A stretch of 64,000 nt of DNA from Micromonospora narathiwatensis (GCF_900089605.1 NZ_LT594324.1:6448001-6512000); one strand, 5' to 3'. Numbered from the stretch's first letter, positions 16,993 to 25,938 are shown. Made by a program: numbers and translations. Notes: generated by a model not told the origin, from the sequence alone.

Positions 16993-17334
16993 GTGGGAGT
17001 GGACGTCGAGTTGCGAGCGGCGAGTCAGAGGGGCATGGGCCCGAGACGCCGGAAGAGTGTGCTATTGCTCGAAGTCGGCGACCCTGATGATTCGTTCGCG
17101 AGAATCCTGAGGCGTGTCTGCCATCTTGGTCGAACTCCGATGCTTGACCGGGTGGATCCCTATGGCTCATTAGAACTCACTTCCGCAGATATGCCCCAGC
17201 TCGTTGAGGAGCTGGATTATGCAATGACTGAGAGTCGCGCTGTCGAAGAGGTGGAGCTTCTTCGCAGAATTGTTCAGCTGGCCGAAAAAGCTCGCGTTGA
17301 TCCGCAGTTGTCCATGTCCTTCATCGGTGATTAG
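16993..17334 (+). CDS. Conserved-looking small hypothetical protein
   Basis: The 113-aa protein reads MGVDVELRA...VLLLEVGDPDDSFARILRRVCHLGRTPMLDRVDPYG, then LELTSADMPQLVEELD and a helical end. The compact hydrophobic pattern and acidic sites look like a real folded cytosolic protein. I cannot name its function. The GTG start fits a leaderless promoter (TACTGT six bases before). It lies among immunity-type genes downstream of the RHS toxin and could be another immunity or orphan module. Confidence 0.65.
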   Translation: MGVDVELRAASQRGMGPRRRKSVLLLEVGDPDDSFARILRRVCHLGRTPMLDRVDPYGSLELTSADMPQLVEELDYAMTESRAVEEVELLRRIVQLAEKARVDPQLSMSFIGD

Positions 17335-17516
17335 ATCTGAGTGGCCACCGGTTCGAGGGATCCGCTGTCGGACCCGGCGATCGTCTTTTACGCCTCATGG
17401 TCGGTCCGGTTGTCTCGTTGAACCAAGCAGTATGGAGCCAAGAAGTTGCCCGCGCGGTCTTTTGAGCCAAAATCAAACGGGGAAGGTCGATCTCTTCTGC
17501 GGCAAGTGGAGGTAGG

Positions 17517-17936
17517 GTGGCGGCAGGCTCAGATGAGCTGGCGGAGCGGATTACGCGAAGGGTCCGCTCCTTGGGTCTCGCGCCGGAAGTCGAGCTCCGC
17601 CCGTACCTTGACGAACCGCGAATCGTGGACATCTGGCTGAGTGTCGGTGACGGAGATCGACCCGAAGTGTGTGTCAGCTACGTGGCTGAGCAGCCGTGGT
17701 GCCGAGTGCTCGTCGATGACTTCGTCTTCGACAGCGTAGAGATCGACTACGTGCCGGAACTCGTAGGGAAGGTTTTCGCTCAAGACATCGAGGTGCACAG
17801 CCGCCGGCGACTGTCGAAAACCGAATTACGGTTGGAGGTAGTTGTCGAAGCCGAGAAGTTCGTTGCGCAAGTGCGGCGAAGCGGAGCTCGGATAGCAGGC
17901 TGGGAAGCGAGGGCCCTGGTCGATGGTGTCTCCTGA
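17517..17936 (+). CDS. Small hypothetical protein in the toxin/immunity region
   Basis: The 139-aa protein is rich in Val and acidic residues (SVGDGDRPEVCVSYVAEQPWCRVLVDDFVFDSVEIDY) and ends in an alpha-helical, basic segment. No membrane span or signal. The GTG at 17517 has GGAGG seven bases upstream. The acidic alpha/beta pattern is typical of nuclease-neutralising immunity proteins, but no family is recognised; function is inferred from position only. Confidence 0.6.
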   Translation: MAAGSDELAERITRRVRSLGLAPEVELRPYLDEPRIVDIWLSVGDGDRPEVCVSYVAEQPWCRVLVDDFVFDSVEIDYVPELVGKVFAQDIEVHSRRRLSKTELRLEVVVEAEKFVAQVRRSGARIAGWEARALVDGVS

Positions 17937-18033
17937 ATCTCCGCGTTCGGGTCTGGCGCCTCGTCGTTCCCGATCGGCGACAGCCACGTACGTGACTCCG
18001 TGAACTGTCGGCACACCGGGCGGACGGCGGGTG

Positions 18034-18888
18034 TCACGCCGCCTGGGCATCGAGCAGTTCCGCCGTGCGCTCCCACAGGCGCGTGGCCAACTGGTCGTCC
18101 TTGGCCTGCCGATGGACGGGGCCATCGGGCTTGAGGCCGTCGTAGTAGACGCCGTTGGCCGCCTGCGGGTCGGGCATCGTGGCCAGGTGGACCAGCGGCG
18201 CGGCGCCCTGCTCGACGGTGCTCACCTTGCCCAACAGGCGATACCGGGCCAGCGTGGCCATCAGCGGGCTGTCCCGGTTGATCCCGGTGGCGGCCACCAC
18301 GCCGGGGTGGAACGCCGTCGCGGTCAGCCCGCTGCCCCGCGTACGCCGGGCCAGTTCGCGGGTGAACAGGATGCCCTGCAGTTTCGTCATCCCGTACCGG
18401 AGCATGCCGGATCGTTGGCGGGCGCCTTCGAGGTCGTCGAGGTCGACGCCGCAGGACCGGTTGGCCTTGCTGGAGGTGGTGATGACCCTCGCCGGCCCGG
18501 CGGTGGTCAGCCGATCCAGTAGCAGGTTGGTGAGCAGGAACGGGGCCAGGTAGTTGACCTGGAACATCGTGTCGTAGCCGTCCTCGGTGCGGATCCGCTT
18601 GGGCAGGACGATGCCGGCGTTGTTGGCCAGGACGTCGATGCGGGGGTAGCGGTCGAGGAGAGTTTCGGCGAGCGCGCGTACGTCCGCCAGCCGGGCGAAG
18701 TCGGCGACCAGCGGCTCGGCACCGAGCTGGTGGGCGACGGCGGCGGTCTTCTGCGGTGACCGGCCGACCACCGCCACGGTCGCGCCCCGGCCGGCCAACC
18801 GGCGGGCCGCCTCGGCGCCGAGGCCGTCGCTGGCCCCAGTGATCACGACGGTCCTACCTTGCATGATCCGATCGGTCAAGGCACTCAC
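18034..18888 (-). CDS. Short-chain dehydrogenase/reductase (SDR)
   Basis: The protein is about 284 aa and has the NAD(P)-binding TVVITGASDGLGAEAARRLAGRG near its N-terminus and NNAG in DVLANNAGIVLP. The catalytic Ser lies in VITTSSKA and the active-site Tyr-x3-Lys in YGMTKLQ. These residues mark a complete classical SDR, resembling retinol-dehydrogenase-like or WW-domain-oxidoreductase-like members. The substrate is unknown. The GTG at 18888 is used here, with an ATG at 18864 as an alternative; neither has a strong ribosome site. It is divergent from the AhpD-like gene over 188 bp and could share its control region. Confidence 0.9.
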   Translation of the reverse strand: MSALTDRIMQGRTVVITGASDGLGAEAARRLAGRGATVAVVGRSPQKTAAVAHQLGAEPLVADFARLADVRALAETLLDRYPRIDVLANNAGIVLPKRIRTEDGYDTMFQVNYLAPFLLTNLLLDRLTTAGPARVITTSSKANRSCGVDLDDLEGARQRSGMLRYGMTKLQGILFTRELARRTRGSGLTATAFHPGVVAATGINRDSPLMATLARYRLLGKVSTVEQGAAPLVHLATMPDPQAANGVYYDGLKPDGPVHRQAKDDQLATRLWERTAELLDAQAA

Positions 18889-19076
18889 CCTCGCGAATGT
18901 GACGTCGGAACATGCTAGGCGCGCGGCGTCGCCGCTGTCATGCGCGGGCCGTCCGCGGGGATGGGACACCGCAGCGAACTGCGAGGTTGGCGGGCCGCCT
19001 CACATTTTCGGCGGCGGTGTCGTCGGACTAACGGGGCCAGCCCTCAGAACACCGCCGAGATTTGGGAGGGAAACCC

Positions 19077-19583
19077 ATGTCCACGTCCGCGACGACCACG
19101 CAGAACGACCTCCAGTCGCGCCTGCCCGACCCCATGCAGTTCTTCCCCGAGATGGCGGCGATCGCCGGCGCCATGGCCAAGGCCACGCTGAACGGTTCGA
19201 TCCCGCAGAGCACCATCAGCCTGGTGCAGCTACGCGCCGGGCAGATCGTCGGCAGCACGTACCACACCGTCCGGCAAGCCGGCGGCCTCCGTCAGGCCGG
19301 GGAATCGGAGGAGCGCATCACCGCCGTGGCGTCATGGCGCGACGCCCCCTACTTCACCGACGCCGAGCGGGTCGCGCTGGCGCTCGTGGAGGCCGTCCTG
19401 ACCTCGAATCCGTTCGGGGAGCGCGTCCCCGACGAACTGTACGCCAGGGCATCCGCCCACTACGACGACAAGGCGCTGTGGACGCTCACCCTGGCGATCA
19501 GCCAGATCTGCTTCTTCATCCCCGTCGCTCTCATCGCCAAGCCGATCCCCGGTAGGGCCCTCGGGGAGAACTACAGCAAGTAA
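19077..19583 (+). CDS. Carboxymuconolactone decarboxylase / AhpD-like protein without the CxxC pair
   Basis: The 168-aa protein follows the AhpD/CMD pattern: a helical N-terminus, LVQLRAGQIVGSTYHTVRQAGGLRQAGESEERI, then AVASWRDAPYFTDAERVALALVEAV. In peroxidase-active members the motif is C-x-x-C-x-x-x-H; here the Cys positions read S-T-Y-H, so the thiol redox centre is missing. The ATG at 19077 has GGGAGGG seven bases before it. The protein is cytoplasmic. It is likely a non-redox member, perhaps a ligand-binding or lyase-type enzyme. It is divergent from the SDR gene. Confidence 0.85.
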   Translation: MSTSATTTQNDLQSRLPDPMQFFPEMAAIAGAMAKATLNGSIPQSTISLVQLRAGQIVGSTYHTVRQAGGLRQAGESEERITAVASWRDAPYFTDAERVALALVEAVLTSNPFGERVPDELYARASAHYDDKALWTLTLAISQICFFIPVALIAKPIPGRALGENYSK

Positions 19584-19681
19584 CGCCAGCGTAAAGGCCG
19601 TAGGCGCAGTCGAAGCTTCTTCGGCCGTGCCTGCGGCCACGCGCGTCAGGCCGGCGATCCCACGTGCCGTCAGCGAGACCC

Positions 19682-19687
19682 TAAGCT
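19682..19687 (+). promoter_or_regulatory. -10 box of a probable leaderless transcript
   Basis: TAAGCT lies exactly six bases before the ATG at 19694, the spacing that gives a leaderless mRNA in actinobacteria. No ribosome site is seen in front of the ATG, which agrees. Confidence 0.55.
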
Positions 19688-19693
19688 GACGCG

Positions 19694-20266
19694 ATGCCGG
19701 CAGAGGATGGCGTAATCGACCTGGACAAGCACGACGGTGCACAGGCTGGATCTGCCAGCGTCGAGCCCGGCCGACGCGCGGCAGGACACCCGACGACGCT
19801 GCGCCTGGCCGCTGCCTTCGTGGTCGGTGTCGTGCTCGGCGGCGTCGGCGTCAACGAGCTCCGAGACTCGCGTGAACACCGGGAGCGGAGGATCTCACTC
19901 GTGGCCATGCCTGCGACGACCAGTGGCATGGGCACGAACTCCTCGGGCCGGGTCCGGCTGGACGGTCAACTGGCGCTGATCAACGCCGGCCCCGCGCCGA
20001 TCACGGTCCTCACGGCCACCGGGCAGCGGCCGGACGCGCGGATCCGTTACACCGGCCAGCCCCGGCCGATACCACCCGGCAGCACCGCGCTGGTCGACGT
20101 CGAGGTGCGATTCGAGTGCTCGATCCCGATCGAGCAGGAGCCGCTGCCGGTACGGTTCTCGATCAAGACCGGCGACAACCGAAACAGGGAAGTCAACGCT
20201 CCCGTCGGCCTGTTGTTCAGCGTCTGGTACCGGGATCTGCTGCAGGCATGCGGGCGCCTGGGCTGA
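19694..20266 (+). CDS. Single-pass membrane protein of unknown function
   Basis: The 190-aa protein has a hydrophilic N-terminus of about 34 residues, one membrane helix (LRLAAAFVVGVVLGGVGV, about 36-53) and an exported beta-rich domain. That domain contains INAGPAPITVLTATGQRP and PPGSTALVDVEVRFECSIP, resembling immunoglobulin-like folds. Two Cys in the outer domain could pair. The start fits a leaderless promoter. I do not recognise a family. The acylase gene lies about 150 bases downstream but has its own translation start, so linkage is uncertain. Confidence 0.65.
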   Translation: MPAEDGVIDLDKHDGAQAGSASVEPGRRAAGHPTTLRLAAAFVVGVVLGGVGVNELRDSREHRERRISLVAMPATTSGMGTNSSGRVRLDGQLALINAGPAPITVLTATGQRPDARIRYTGQPRPIPPGSTALVDVEVRFECSIPIEQEPLPVRFSIKTGDNRNREVNAPVGLLFSVWYRDLLQACGRLG

Positions 20267-20391
20267 CGCCCGGGTGCCGTCCCCTGGGGGCCACCCCCGG
20301 GTCGAGCTGGTGGTCTTCCCCGATGTCCCGAGCGGCGGACGTCACTAGCGTCAGTCGGCAATGGACAGTCGACAGACGGGGAGGACGTCCG

Positions 20392-20427
20392 ATGTCCCAA
20401 CACCATCAACGACGGGTGCGCCGATGA
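20392..20427 (+). CDS. 11-aa leader peptide overlapping the acylase start
   Basis: A strong ribosome site (GGGGAGGA, 20379-20386) precedes an ATG at 20392 that opens MSQHHQRRVRR and stops at 20425-20427. The stop overlaps the acylase ATG at 20424 in the arrangement ATGA. The acylase ATG itself has no ribosome site, so ribosomes probably reach it by re-initiation after the leader. The His/Arg-rich peptide could in principle respond to amino-acid supply, which is speculation. Confidence 0.55.
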   Translation: MSQHHQRRVRR

Positions 20428-22796
20428 GGCCGCGCCGGCTGGCCGCCGCGGCCACCGCCGTCGGCCTGGTCGCCGCCGGCCTCACCGCCACCACCGGCCC
20501 CGCCGCCGCCCACTCCGGCGGCTACTCGGCCCTCATCCAGCGCGCCTCGTACGGCGTACCGCACATCACCGCCCAGGACTTCGCCGGCCTCGGCTACGGC
20601 GTCGGCTACGTCCAGGCCGAGGACAACATCTGCATCATCGCCGAGTCGATGGTCACCGCCCGCGCCCAACGATCCCGCTGGTTCGGTACGACCGGCGATG
20701 CCGCCGCCAACGTCACCAGTGACCTGTTCCAGCAGAAGGTCATCGACGACCGGGTCGTCGAACGGCTGCTCACCGGCCCCCGCGACGGAGTGCACTCGCC
20801 CTCGAACGAGGTACGCGACCAGATCCGCGGCTTCGCCGCCGGCTACAACGCATACCTGCGCCACACCGGGGCGGCGCACCTCACCGATCCGGCCTGCGCC
20901 GGCAAACCGTGGGTGCGGCCGATCACCGAGCTGGACCTGTGGCGGGCCCACTGGACGAACATGGCCCGAGCCGGCTCCGCCGCGCTCGCCGACGGCATCG
21001 TCGCCGCCGCACCGCCCGCCGGCACCGCCCCGGCCCGCCCCGGCGAGCTCACCGGCCAGCTCCCCGCCCCCGAGGCCGCCGCCGTGGTCGCCGCCCCCGA
21101 CGGCGCGCCGGCCGGGGTGGGCAGCAACGCGTACGGGCTCGGCCGCGACGCCACCGCCAGCGGAGCCGGCATCGTGCTGGCCAACCCGCACTTCCCGTGG
21201 GACGGCCCGGACCGGTTCTACCGGATGCACCTGAAGGTCCCCGGCCGCTACGACGTCGAGGGCGCGGCCCTGGTCGGCGACCCGCTGATCGAGATCGGCC
21301 ACAACGGCCGGGTGGCCTGGAGCCACACCGTCTCCACCGCCCGCCGCTTCGCCTTCCACCAGCTGACCCTTGCGCCCGGCGACCCGACCAGCTACGTCTA
21401 TGACGGCAAGCCCCGCAAGATGACCGCCCGCACGGTCACCGTCCAGACCCCGGGCGGGCCGGTCAGCCGTACCCTCTACGACACCCACTTCGGCCCCGTC
21501 GTCGTGGTCCCCGGCGCGTTCGACTGGACCACCGACACCGCGTACGCGATCAGTGACCCCAACGCGGCCAACAACCGCGCGCTCGACGGCTGGCTGGCCA
21601 TGGGCCGCGCCAAGTCGGTGGCCGACCTGCGCACGGTGCTGGACCGGCGGCAGTTCCTGCCCTGGGTCAACGTCATCGCCGCCGACAGCGACGGCAAGGC
21701 CCTCTACGCCGACCACTCCGTCGTGCCCCGGGTCACCGACAACCTCGCCGCCGCCTGCATCCCCGCCGCCTGGCGCGACCTGTACGCCGGCAGCGGCCAG
21801 GCCATCCTCGACGGCTCCCGCTCCGCCTGCGAGCTGGGCCGGGACCCGGACGCGGCGGTGCCCGGCATCCTCGGCCCGGCGCACCTGCCCACCCTGGTCC
21901 GCAGCGACTACGTGACCAACTCCAACGACAGCTACTGGCTGGCCAACCCGGCCCAGCCCCTGGAGGGTTTCCCCCGCATCATCGGCAACGAGCGCACCGA
22001 GCGGAGCCTGCGTACCCGGCTCGGCGTCCACCAGGTGCGGCAGCGCCTCGCCGGCACCGACGGGCTCCCCGGCACCCGGTTCACCCCCGCCAACCTGTGG
22101 TCGGTCACCCTCGGCAACCGCGCCTACGGCGGCGAGCTGGTCCGCGACGACCTGGTGAAATCGTGTACGGCCCACCCGGTCGCCACCGCCTCCGACGGCA
22201 CCCGCGTCGACCTGACCGCCGCCTGCGCCGCCCTGCGCGGCTGGGACCTGCGGGTCGACCTGGACAGCCGGGGCGCGCACCTGTTCACCGAGTTCGCCCG
22301 CGCCGGCGGGATGCGGTTCGCCGACCCGTTCGACCCGGCCGCCCCGCTCACCACGCCGGGCCGGCTCGCCGTCGACGACCCGGCGGTCCGCACCGCCCTG
22401 GCCGACGCCGTCCAACTGCTCGACGGCATCCCGCTCGACGCCCGCCTCGGCGACATCCAGACCGAGCCGCGCGGCACCGAACGCATCCCGATCCACGGCG
22501 GCTGGCCCGAGGCCGGCGTGTTCAACATGACCATCAACCTGCTGGAACCCGGCGTCGGCTACCCGAAGGTGGTGCACGGCACGTCGTTCCTGATGGCCGT
22601 CGAACTGGGCAGGAACGGGCCGTCCGGCCGGCAGATCCTCACCTACTCCCAGTCGGCCAACCCGAACTCGCCCTGGTACGCCGACCAGACCCGGCTGTAC
22701 TCGGGCAAGGGCGCGGACACCATCAAGTTCACCGAACGGCAGCTCAAGGCCGACCCGAACCTGGTCACGTACCGGGTAGGGGAGCGCCGCGACTGA
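20424..22796 (+). CDS. aac: Secreted acylase of the aculeacin A acylase / penicillin amidase family (Ntn hydrolase)
   Basis: The 790-aa precursor has a signal peptide (residues 1-30, ending in PAAAHS). Its sequence follows aculeacin A acylase of Actinoplanes utahensis closely. The N-terminal alpha chain begins ALIQRASYGVPHITAQDFAGLGYGVGYVQAEDN. A linker leads to VGSNAYGLG, where Ser234 becomes the N-terminal nucleophile after self-cleavage; the beta chain follows (VLANPHFPWDGPDRFYRMHLKVPG, AWSHTVSTARRF, VTNSNDSYWLANP). Such enzymes deacylate echinocandin-type lipopeptides, penicillin V and N-acyl-homoserine lactones. The ATG at 20424 fits the signal peptide; an ATG at 20361 would add an unlikely extension. 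Translation is probably coupled to an 11-codon leader. It ends 18 bases before a strong hairpin. Confidence 0.93.
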   Translation: MRPRRLAAAATAVGLVAAGLTATTGPAAAHSGGYSALIQRASYGVPHITAQDFAGLGYGVGYVQAEDNICIIAESMVTARAQRSRWFGTTGDAAANVTSDLFQQKVIDDRVVERLLTGPRDGVHSPSNEVRDQIRGFAAGYNAYLRHTGAAHLTDPACAGKPWVRPITELDLWRAHWTNMARAGSAALADGIVAAAPPAGTAPARPGELTGQLPAPEAAAVVAAPDGAPAGVGSNAYGLGRDATASGAGIVLANPHFPWDGPDRFYRMHLKVPGRYDVEGAALVGDPLIEIGHNGRVAWSHTVSTARRFAFHQLTLAPGDPTSYVYDGKPRKMTARTVTVQTPGGPVSRTLYDTHFGPVVVVPGAFDWTTDTAYAISDPNAANNRALDGWLAMGRAKSVADLRTVLDRRQFLPWVNVIAADSDGKALYADHSVVPRVTDNLAAACIPAAWRDLYAGSGQAILDGSRSACELGRDPDAAVPGILGPAHLPTLVRSDYVTNSNDSYWLANPAQPLEGFPRIIGNERTERSLRTRLGVHQVRQRLAGTDGLPGTRFTPANLWSVTLGNRAYGGELVRDDLVKSCTAHPVATASDGTRVDLTAACAALRGWDLRVDLDSRGAHLFTEFARAGGMRFADPFDPAAPLTTPGRLAVDDPAVRTALADAVQLLDGIPLDARLGDIQTEPRGTERIPIHGGWPEAGVFNMTINLLEPGVGYPKVVHGTSFLMAVELGRNGPSGRQILTYSQSANPNSPWYADQTRLYSGKGADTIKFTERQLKADPNLVTYRVGERRD

Positions 22797-22813
22797 CCGG
22801 CCGGGCGTGAACG

Positions 22814-22848
22814 GTGCGGGTCGGTGGCCGTGGGCCACCGGCCCGCAC
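22814..22848. terminator. Hairpin terminator after the acylase gene
   Basis: Sixteen-base arms (22814-22829 and 22833-22848) pair with only one G-T wobble around a 3-base loop. It starts 18 bases after the acylase stop. Confidence 0.75.
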
Positions 22849-22946
22849 CCCCTTGGGGCTGGCGTGCCGGACCGGCCCCGCACCGCCTCAGGTGTCCGCC
22901 CTGGCGGTGCGCGACTAGGTTGGAGCGATCACCGAGGAGGATTCAT

Positions 22947-24455
22947 ATGCGGCGCTGGGGGCCCGTCATCGCGTTGCTCGCGGCGCTGCTGGGCTCGATG
23001 GTCGCGGCCGCACCGGCCGGCCCGTCGACCGAGGCCACCCCGGCGACGCTGCGGACACTCGCCGCCGTGCGGGGCATCAAAATCGGCTCGGCCGTCAACA
23101 TCACCGCACTCGCCACCGACGACAGGTACCGGGACACGCTGCACCAGCAGTTCGACTCCGTCACGGCGGAGAACGCGATGAAATGGAGCCGGCTGGAGAC
23201 GGCCGGCGACGACGCGTACGACTGGAGCGCCGCCGACTACCTGGTGGAGACCGCCGAGTCGTTCGGCCAGAAGATACGGGGACACACCCTCGCCTGGCAC
23301 AACAGCAACCCCACCTGGACGTCGAACCTGAGCGCGGCCGAGCGCGACGCCGCCATGCTGGAGCACGTCCGGACGACGGTGTCCCGCTACGCCGGCCGCG
23401 TCGACGTCTGGGACGTCGTGAACGAGCCGATCTCCGACAAGGACGACGCCCGCCTCCGCGACTACTGGACCGACCTCGGCGGCGAGGACGCGATCGTCCG
23501 CGTGTTCGAGACCGCTCGGGCCGCGGACCCCACCGCCCGGCTCTACCTCAACGACTACAACGTCGAGCACGCCGGCGCGAAGAGCGACGCCTACTACGCG
23601 CTCGCCGCGCGCCTGAAGTCGCGGGGGCTGCTCGACGGCGTCGGTTTCCAGACGCACCTGACCACCCGGGTGAACGAGGCCACCGGATTCCGCGCCGTGC
23701 TGCAACGCTTCGCGGACCTCGGCGTCGAGGTCGCCGTCACCGAGCTTGACGTACGCGTCCCGATGGCGCCGACCGCCGAGGACAAGATCAAGCAGCGGCT
23801 GCTCTTCCGCCGGGCCACCAACGCCTGCCTGGCGGTCTCCCGCTGCGTATCGGTGACAGTGTGGGGCTTCACCGACAGCTACTCGTGGGCGAACGCCGAC
23901 GACGACCCGGAGTACGGCAACGCCACCCTCTACGACACCGCCATCGAGGCGAAGGGCACGTACTGGGCGGTGTACCGGGCGCTCGCCCGCCGTGACGTCG
24001 ACACGCAGGCGGTGGCGGGGCACTCGGGCCGCTGCCTGCACGTGGTCAACGGCAGCACCGAGCCCGGCGCGAAACTACAGCAGTACACCTGCACCGGCAG
24101 CACGTCCCAGGTGTTCCGGTTCCGGCGGCTCGCCCCGCGAACGTTCCAGATCACGAACACGGCCAACGGGCTCTGCCTCGGCATCGACGGCGCGAGCCGA
24201 GCCGACCGGGCGAAGGTCATCCAGGAGACGTGCGTCGAGGGCGCACCCGCGCAGACGTTCGTGCTGCGCCCCGCGACCGGGGACGGTGCGGGCGACGGGC
24301 GGCAGTACCAGATCGTCGCCCAGCACAGCGGAAAGTGCGTCGAGGTGCGCGGCGGGAACCTCACCAACTCCGGGCGGGTCGAGCAGTCCGCCTGCCACCG
24401 CGACCCGGCCCACACCGACAACCAGGTCTGGACCGTGCTCTGGGGGCATCTCTGA
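22947..24455 (+). CDS. Secreted endo-1,4-beta-xylanase, GH10 with C-terminal ricin-type (CBM13) domain
   Basis: The 502-aa protein has a signal peptide of about 30 residues (MRRWGPVIALLAALLGSMVAAAPA). A GH10 barrel follows (about 40-345) with TAENAMKW and GHTLAWH. The acid/base Glu is in WDVVNEP (E160) and the nucleophile Glu in VTELDV (E266). WGFTDSYSW closes the barrel. Residues about 355-500 form a beta-trefoil ricin-type carbohydrate module with repeated GRCLHVVNG, GLCLGIDG and GKCVEVRGG units and QxW-like ends. It cleaves xylan outside the cell and probably anchors to polysaccharide. The ATG at 22947 has GAGGAGG six bases upstream, and a TAGGTT box lies at 22916-22921. It is monocistronic between the acylase terminator and the helicase-like gene. 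Confidence 0.95.
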   Translation: MRRWGPVIALLAALLGSMVAAAPAGPSTEATPATLRTLAAVRGIKIGSAVNITALATDDRYRDTLHQQFDSVTAENAMKWSRLETAGDDAYDWSAADYLVETAESFGQKIRGHTLAWHNSNPTWTSNLSAAERDAAMLEHVRTTVSRYAGRVDVWDVVNEPISDKDDARLRDYWTDLGGEDAIVRVFETARAADPTARLYLNDYNVEHAGAKSDAYYALAARLKSRGLLDGVGFQTHLTTRVNEATGFRAVLQRFADLGVEVAVTELDVRVPMAPTAEDKIKQRLLFRRATNACLAVSRCVSVTVWGFTDSYSWANADDDPEYGNATLYDTAIEAKGTYWAVYRALARRDVDTQAVAGHSGRCLHVVNGSTEPGAKLQQYTCTGSTSQVFRFRRLAPRTFQITNTANGLCLGIDGASRADRAKVIQETCVEGAPAQTFVLRPATGDGAGDGRQYQIVAQHSGKCVEVRGGNLTNSGRVEQSACHRDPAHTDNQVWTVLWGHL

Positions 24456-24569
24456 GTCACCGCCACTCACCGTGTTCATGCCACCTCGACGCACGGCTGA
24501 GCGGAGCGGCGCGTGACCGGCCCGGACCGGTAGGGTGCCGGGGACGCCAGGTCGGGAGGTGAGGAGTCG

Positions 24570-25901
24570 ATGGTCGGCGGACTCGCGGTGCCGCCCGCGG
24601 TCGAGGCCGAGCGGGTCATCACCGCCGTGCTGGCCGACCTGCGCTCCGGCACGCACCGGGGCGTGGTGGTCGACTCCCCGCCCGGCGCCGGCAAGTCCAC
24701 CCTCGTGGTGCGCGCCGCCGTCGAACTGGCCGCCGCCGGCGAGCCCCTGATCATCGTGGCGCAGACCAACGAACAGGTCGACGACCTCATCGACCGCCTC
24801 GCCCGCAAGGCCCCCGAGCTGCGTATCGGCCGGCTCTCCGCCGCGGACTACCGGCCGTCGCAGCGGGTCGAGGGCCACGAGACGGTCCGGGTCGCGGCGA
24901 AGGTCGCCGACCTCGCCGCGTCGGCCGTCATCATCGGTACGGCCGCCAAGTGGGCCACCGTCGCCGAGGGCGTCTGGCCGTGGGCGATCGTGGACGAGGC
25001 GTACCAGATGCGTTCGGACGCCCTGCTGCGGGTGGCCGGCCGGTTCGAGCGGGCGCTGTTCGTCGGTGACCCCGGTCAGCTCGACCCGTTCTCCACCGTC
25101 GAGACCGCACGTTGGACCGGCCTGAGCTGGGATCCGATGCAGTCGGCCGTGGCCACGCTGCTGCGGCACAACCCGGACCTGCCGGTGCACCGGCTGCCGG
25201 TGTCCTGGCGGCTGCCCGCCAGCGCGGCGCCGGTGGTGGCGGAGGCGTTCTATCCGTTCACCGGTTTCCGGGCCGGCACCGGGCCCACCGACCGGGCACT
25301 GACGTTCACCGAACCCGGGCCCGGCGACGCCTACGACGCGACCGTGGACGTGGCCGCCGCCACCGGCTGGGGGCTGTACGAGCTGCCGGCCCGGCACACG
25401 CTGCGTACGGATGGCGAGGCCGCGGCGGCCTGCGCGGCCCTCGCCCTGCGGGTGTTGCGGCGTGGCGCGGTCGCGGTCTCCGAGCAGGCGCCCGACGGCG
25501 CGCCCGTCACGGCGGACCGGATCGCCGTCGGCGCCGCCCACCGCGACCAGGCGGCGGCGATCCGGGCCCGGCTCGGTGAGGCCGGCGCGGGCATCACCGT
25601 CGACACCGCCAACCGGCTCCAGGGCCGGGAGTACGACGTGACGATCGTGCTGCACCCGTTGTCCGGGCGGCGGGACGCCACCGCGTTCCACCTGGAGTCG
25701 GGGCGGCTGTGCGTGCTCGCCTCCCGGCACCGGCACGCGTGTGTCGTGGTGGCCCGGGCCGGGATCGCCGAGCTGCTCGACGCGCACCCGTCGACCGAGC
25801 GGGTGCACCTGGACCTGCCGGTGAAGTTCCCGGACGGCTGGGCGGCCAACCAGGCCATGCTGACCCACCTCTCCCGACGTTCGATCGGCGGGGCCTCCTG
25901 A
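24570..25901 (+). CDS. SF1 helicase-like AAA ATPase
   Basis: The 443-aa cytoplasmic protein carries a Walker A motif in VDSPPGAGKSTLVVRAA (about residues 34-50). Walker B and following motifs are AIVDEAYQM and FVGDPGQLDPF. The late helicase motifs are VDTANRLQGREYDVTIV and CVLASRHRHACVVVAR. This is the order of the DNA2/NAM7 (Upf1-like) superfamily 1 helicases, but without accessory nuclease or zinc domains and shorter than most. It likely acts on DNA or RNA; the substrate is unknown. A TAGGGT -10-like box lies at 24532-24537 and GGGAGG/GAGGAG sites precede the ATG. It seems to be transcribed alone. Confidence 0.85.
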   Translation: MVGGLAVPPAVEAERVITAVLADLRSGTHRGVVVDSPPGAGKSTLVVRAAVELAAAGEPLIIVAQTNEQVDDLIDRLARKAPELRIGRLSAADYRPSQRVEGHETVRVAAKVADLAASAVIIGTAAKWATVAEGVWPWAIVDEAYQMRSDALLRVAGRFERALFVGDPGQLDPFSTVETARWTGLSWDPMQSAVATLLRHNPDLPVHRLPVSWRLPASAAPVVAEAFYPFTGFRAGTGPTDRALTFTEPGPGDAYDATVDVAAATGWGLYELPARHTLRTDGEAAAACAALALRVLRRGAVAVSEQAPDGAPVTADRIAVGAAHRDQAAAIRARLGEAGAGITVDTANRLQGREYDVTIVLHPLSGRRDATAFHLESGRLCVLASRHRHACVVVARAGIAELLDAHPSTERVHLDLPVKFPDGWAANQAMLTHLSRRSIGGAS

Positions 25902-25938
25902 CCCGCTCCCGATGTGAATCCCGGCAAGCCTTACAGGG

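Noticed and set aside
20406..22883. Minus-strand frame of 825 codons opposite the acylase
   Set aside because: Shadow of the acylase; Gly/Val/Arg-rich with no recognisable domain.
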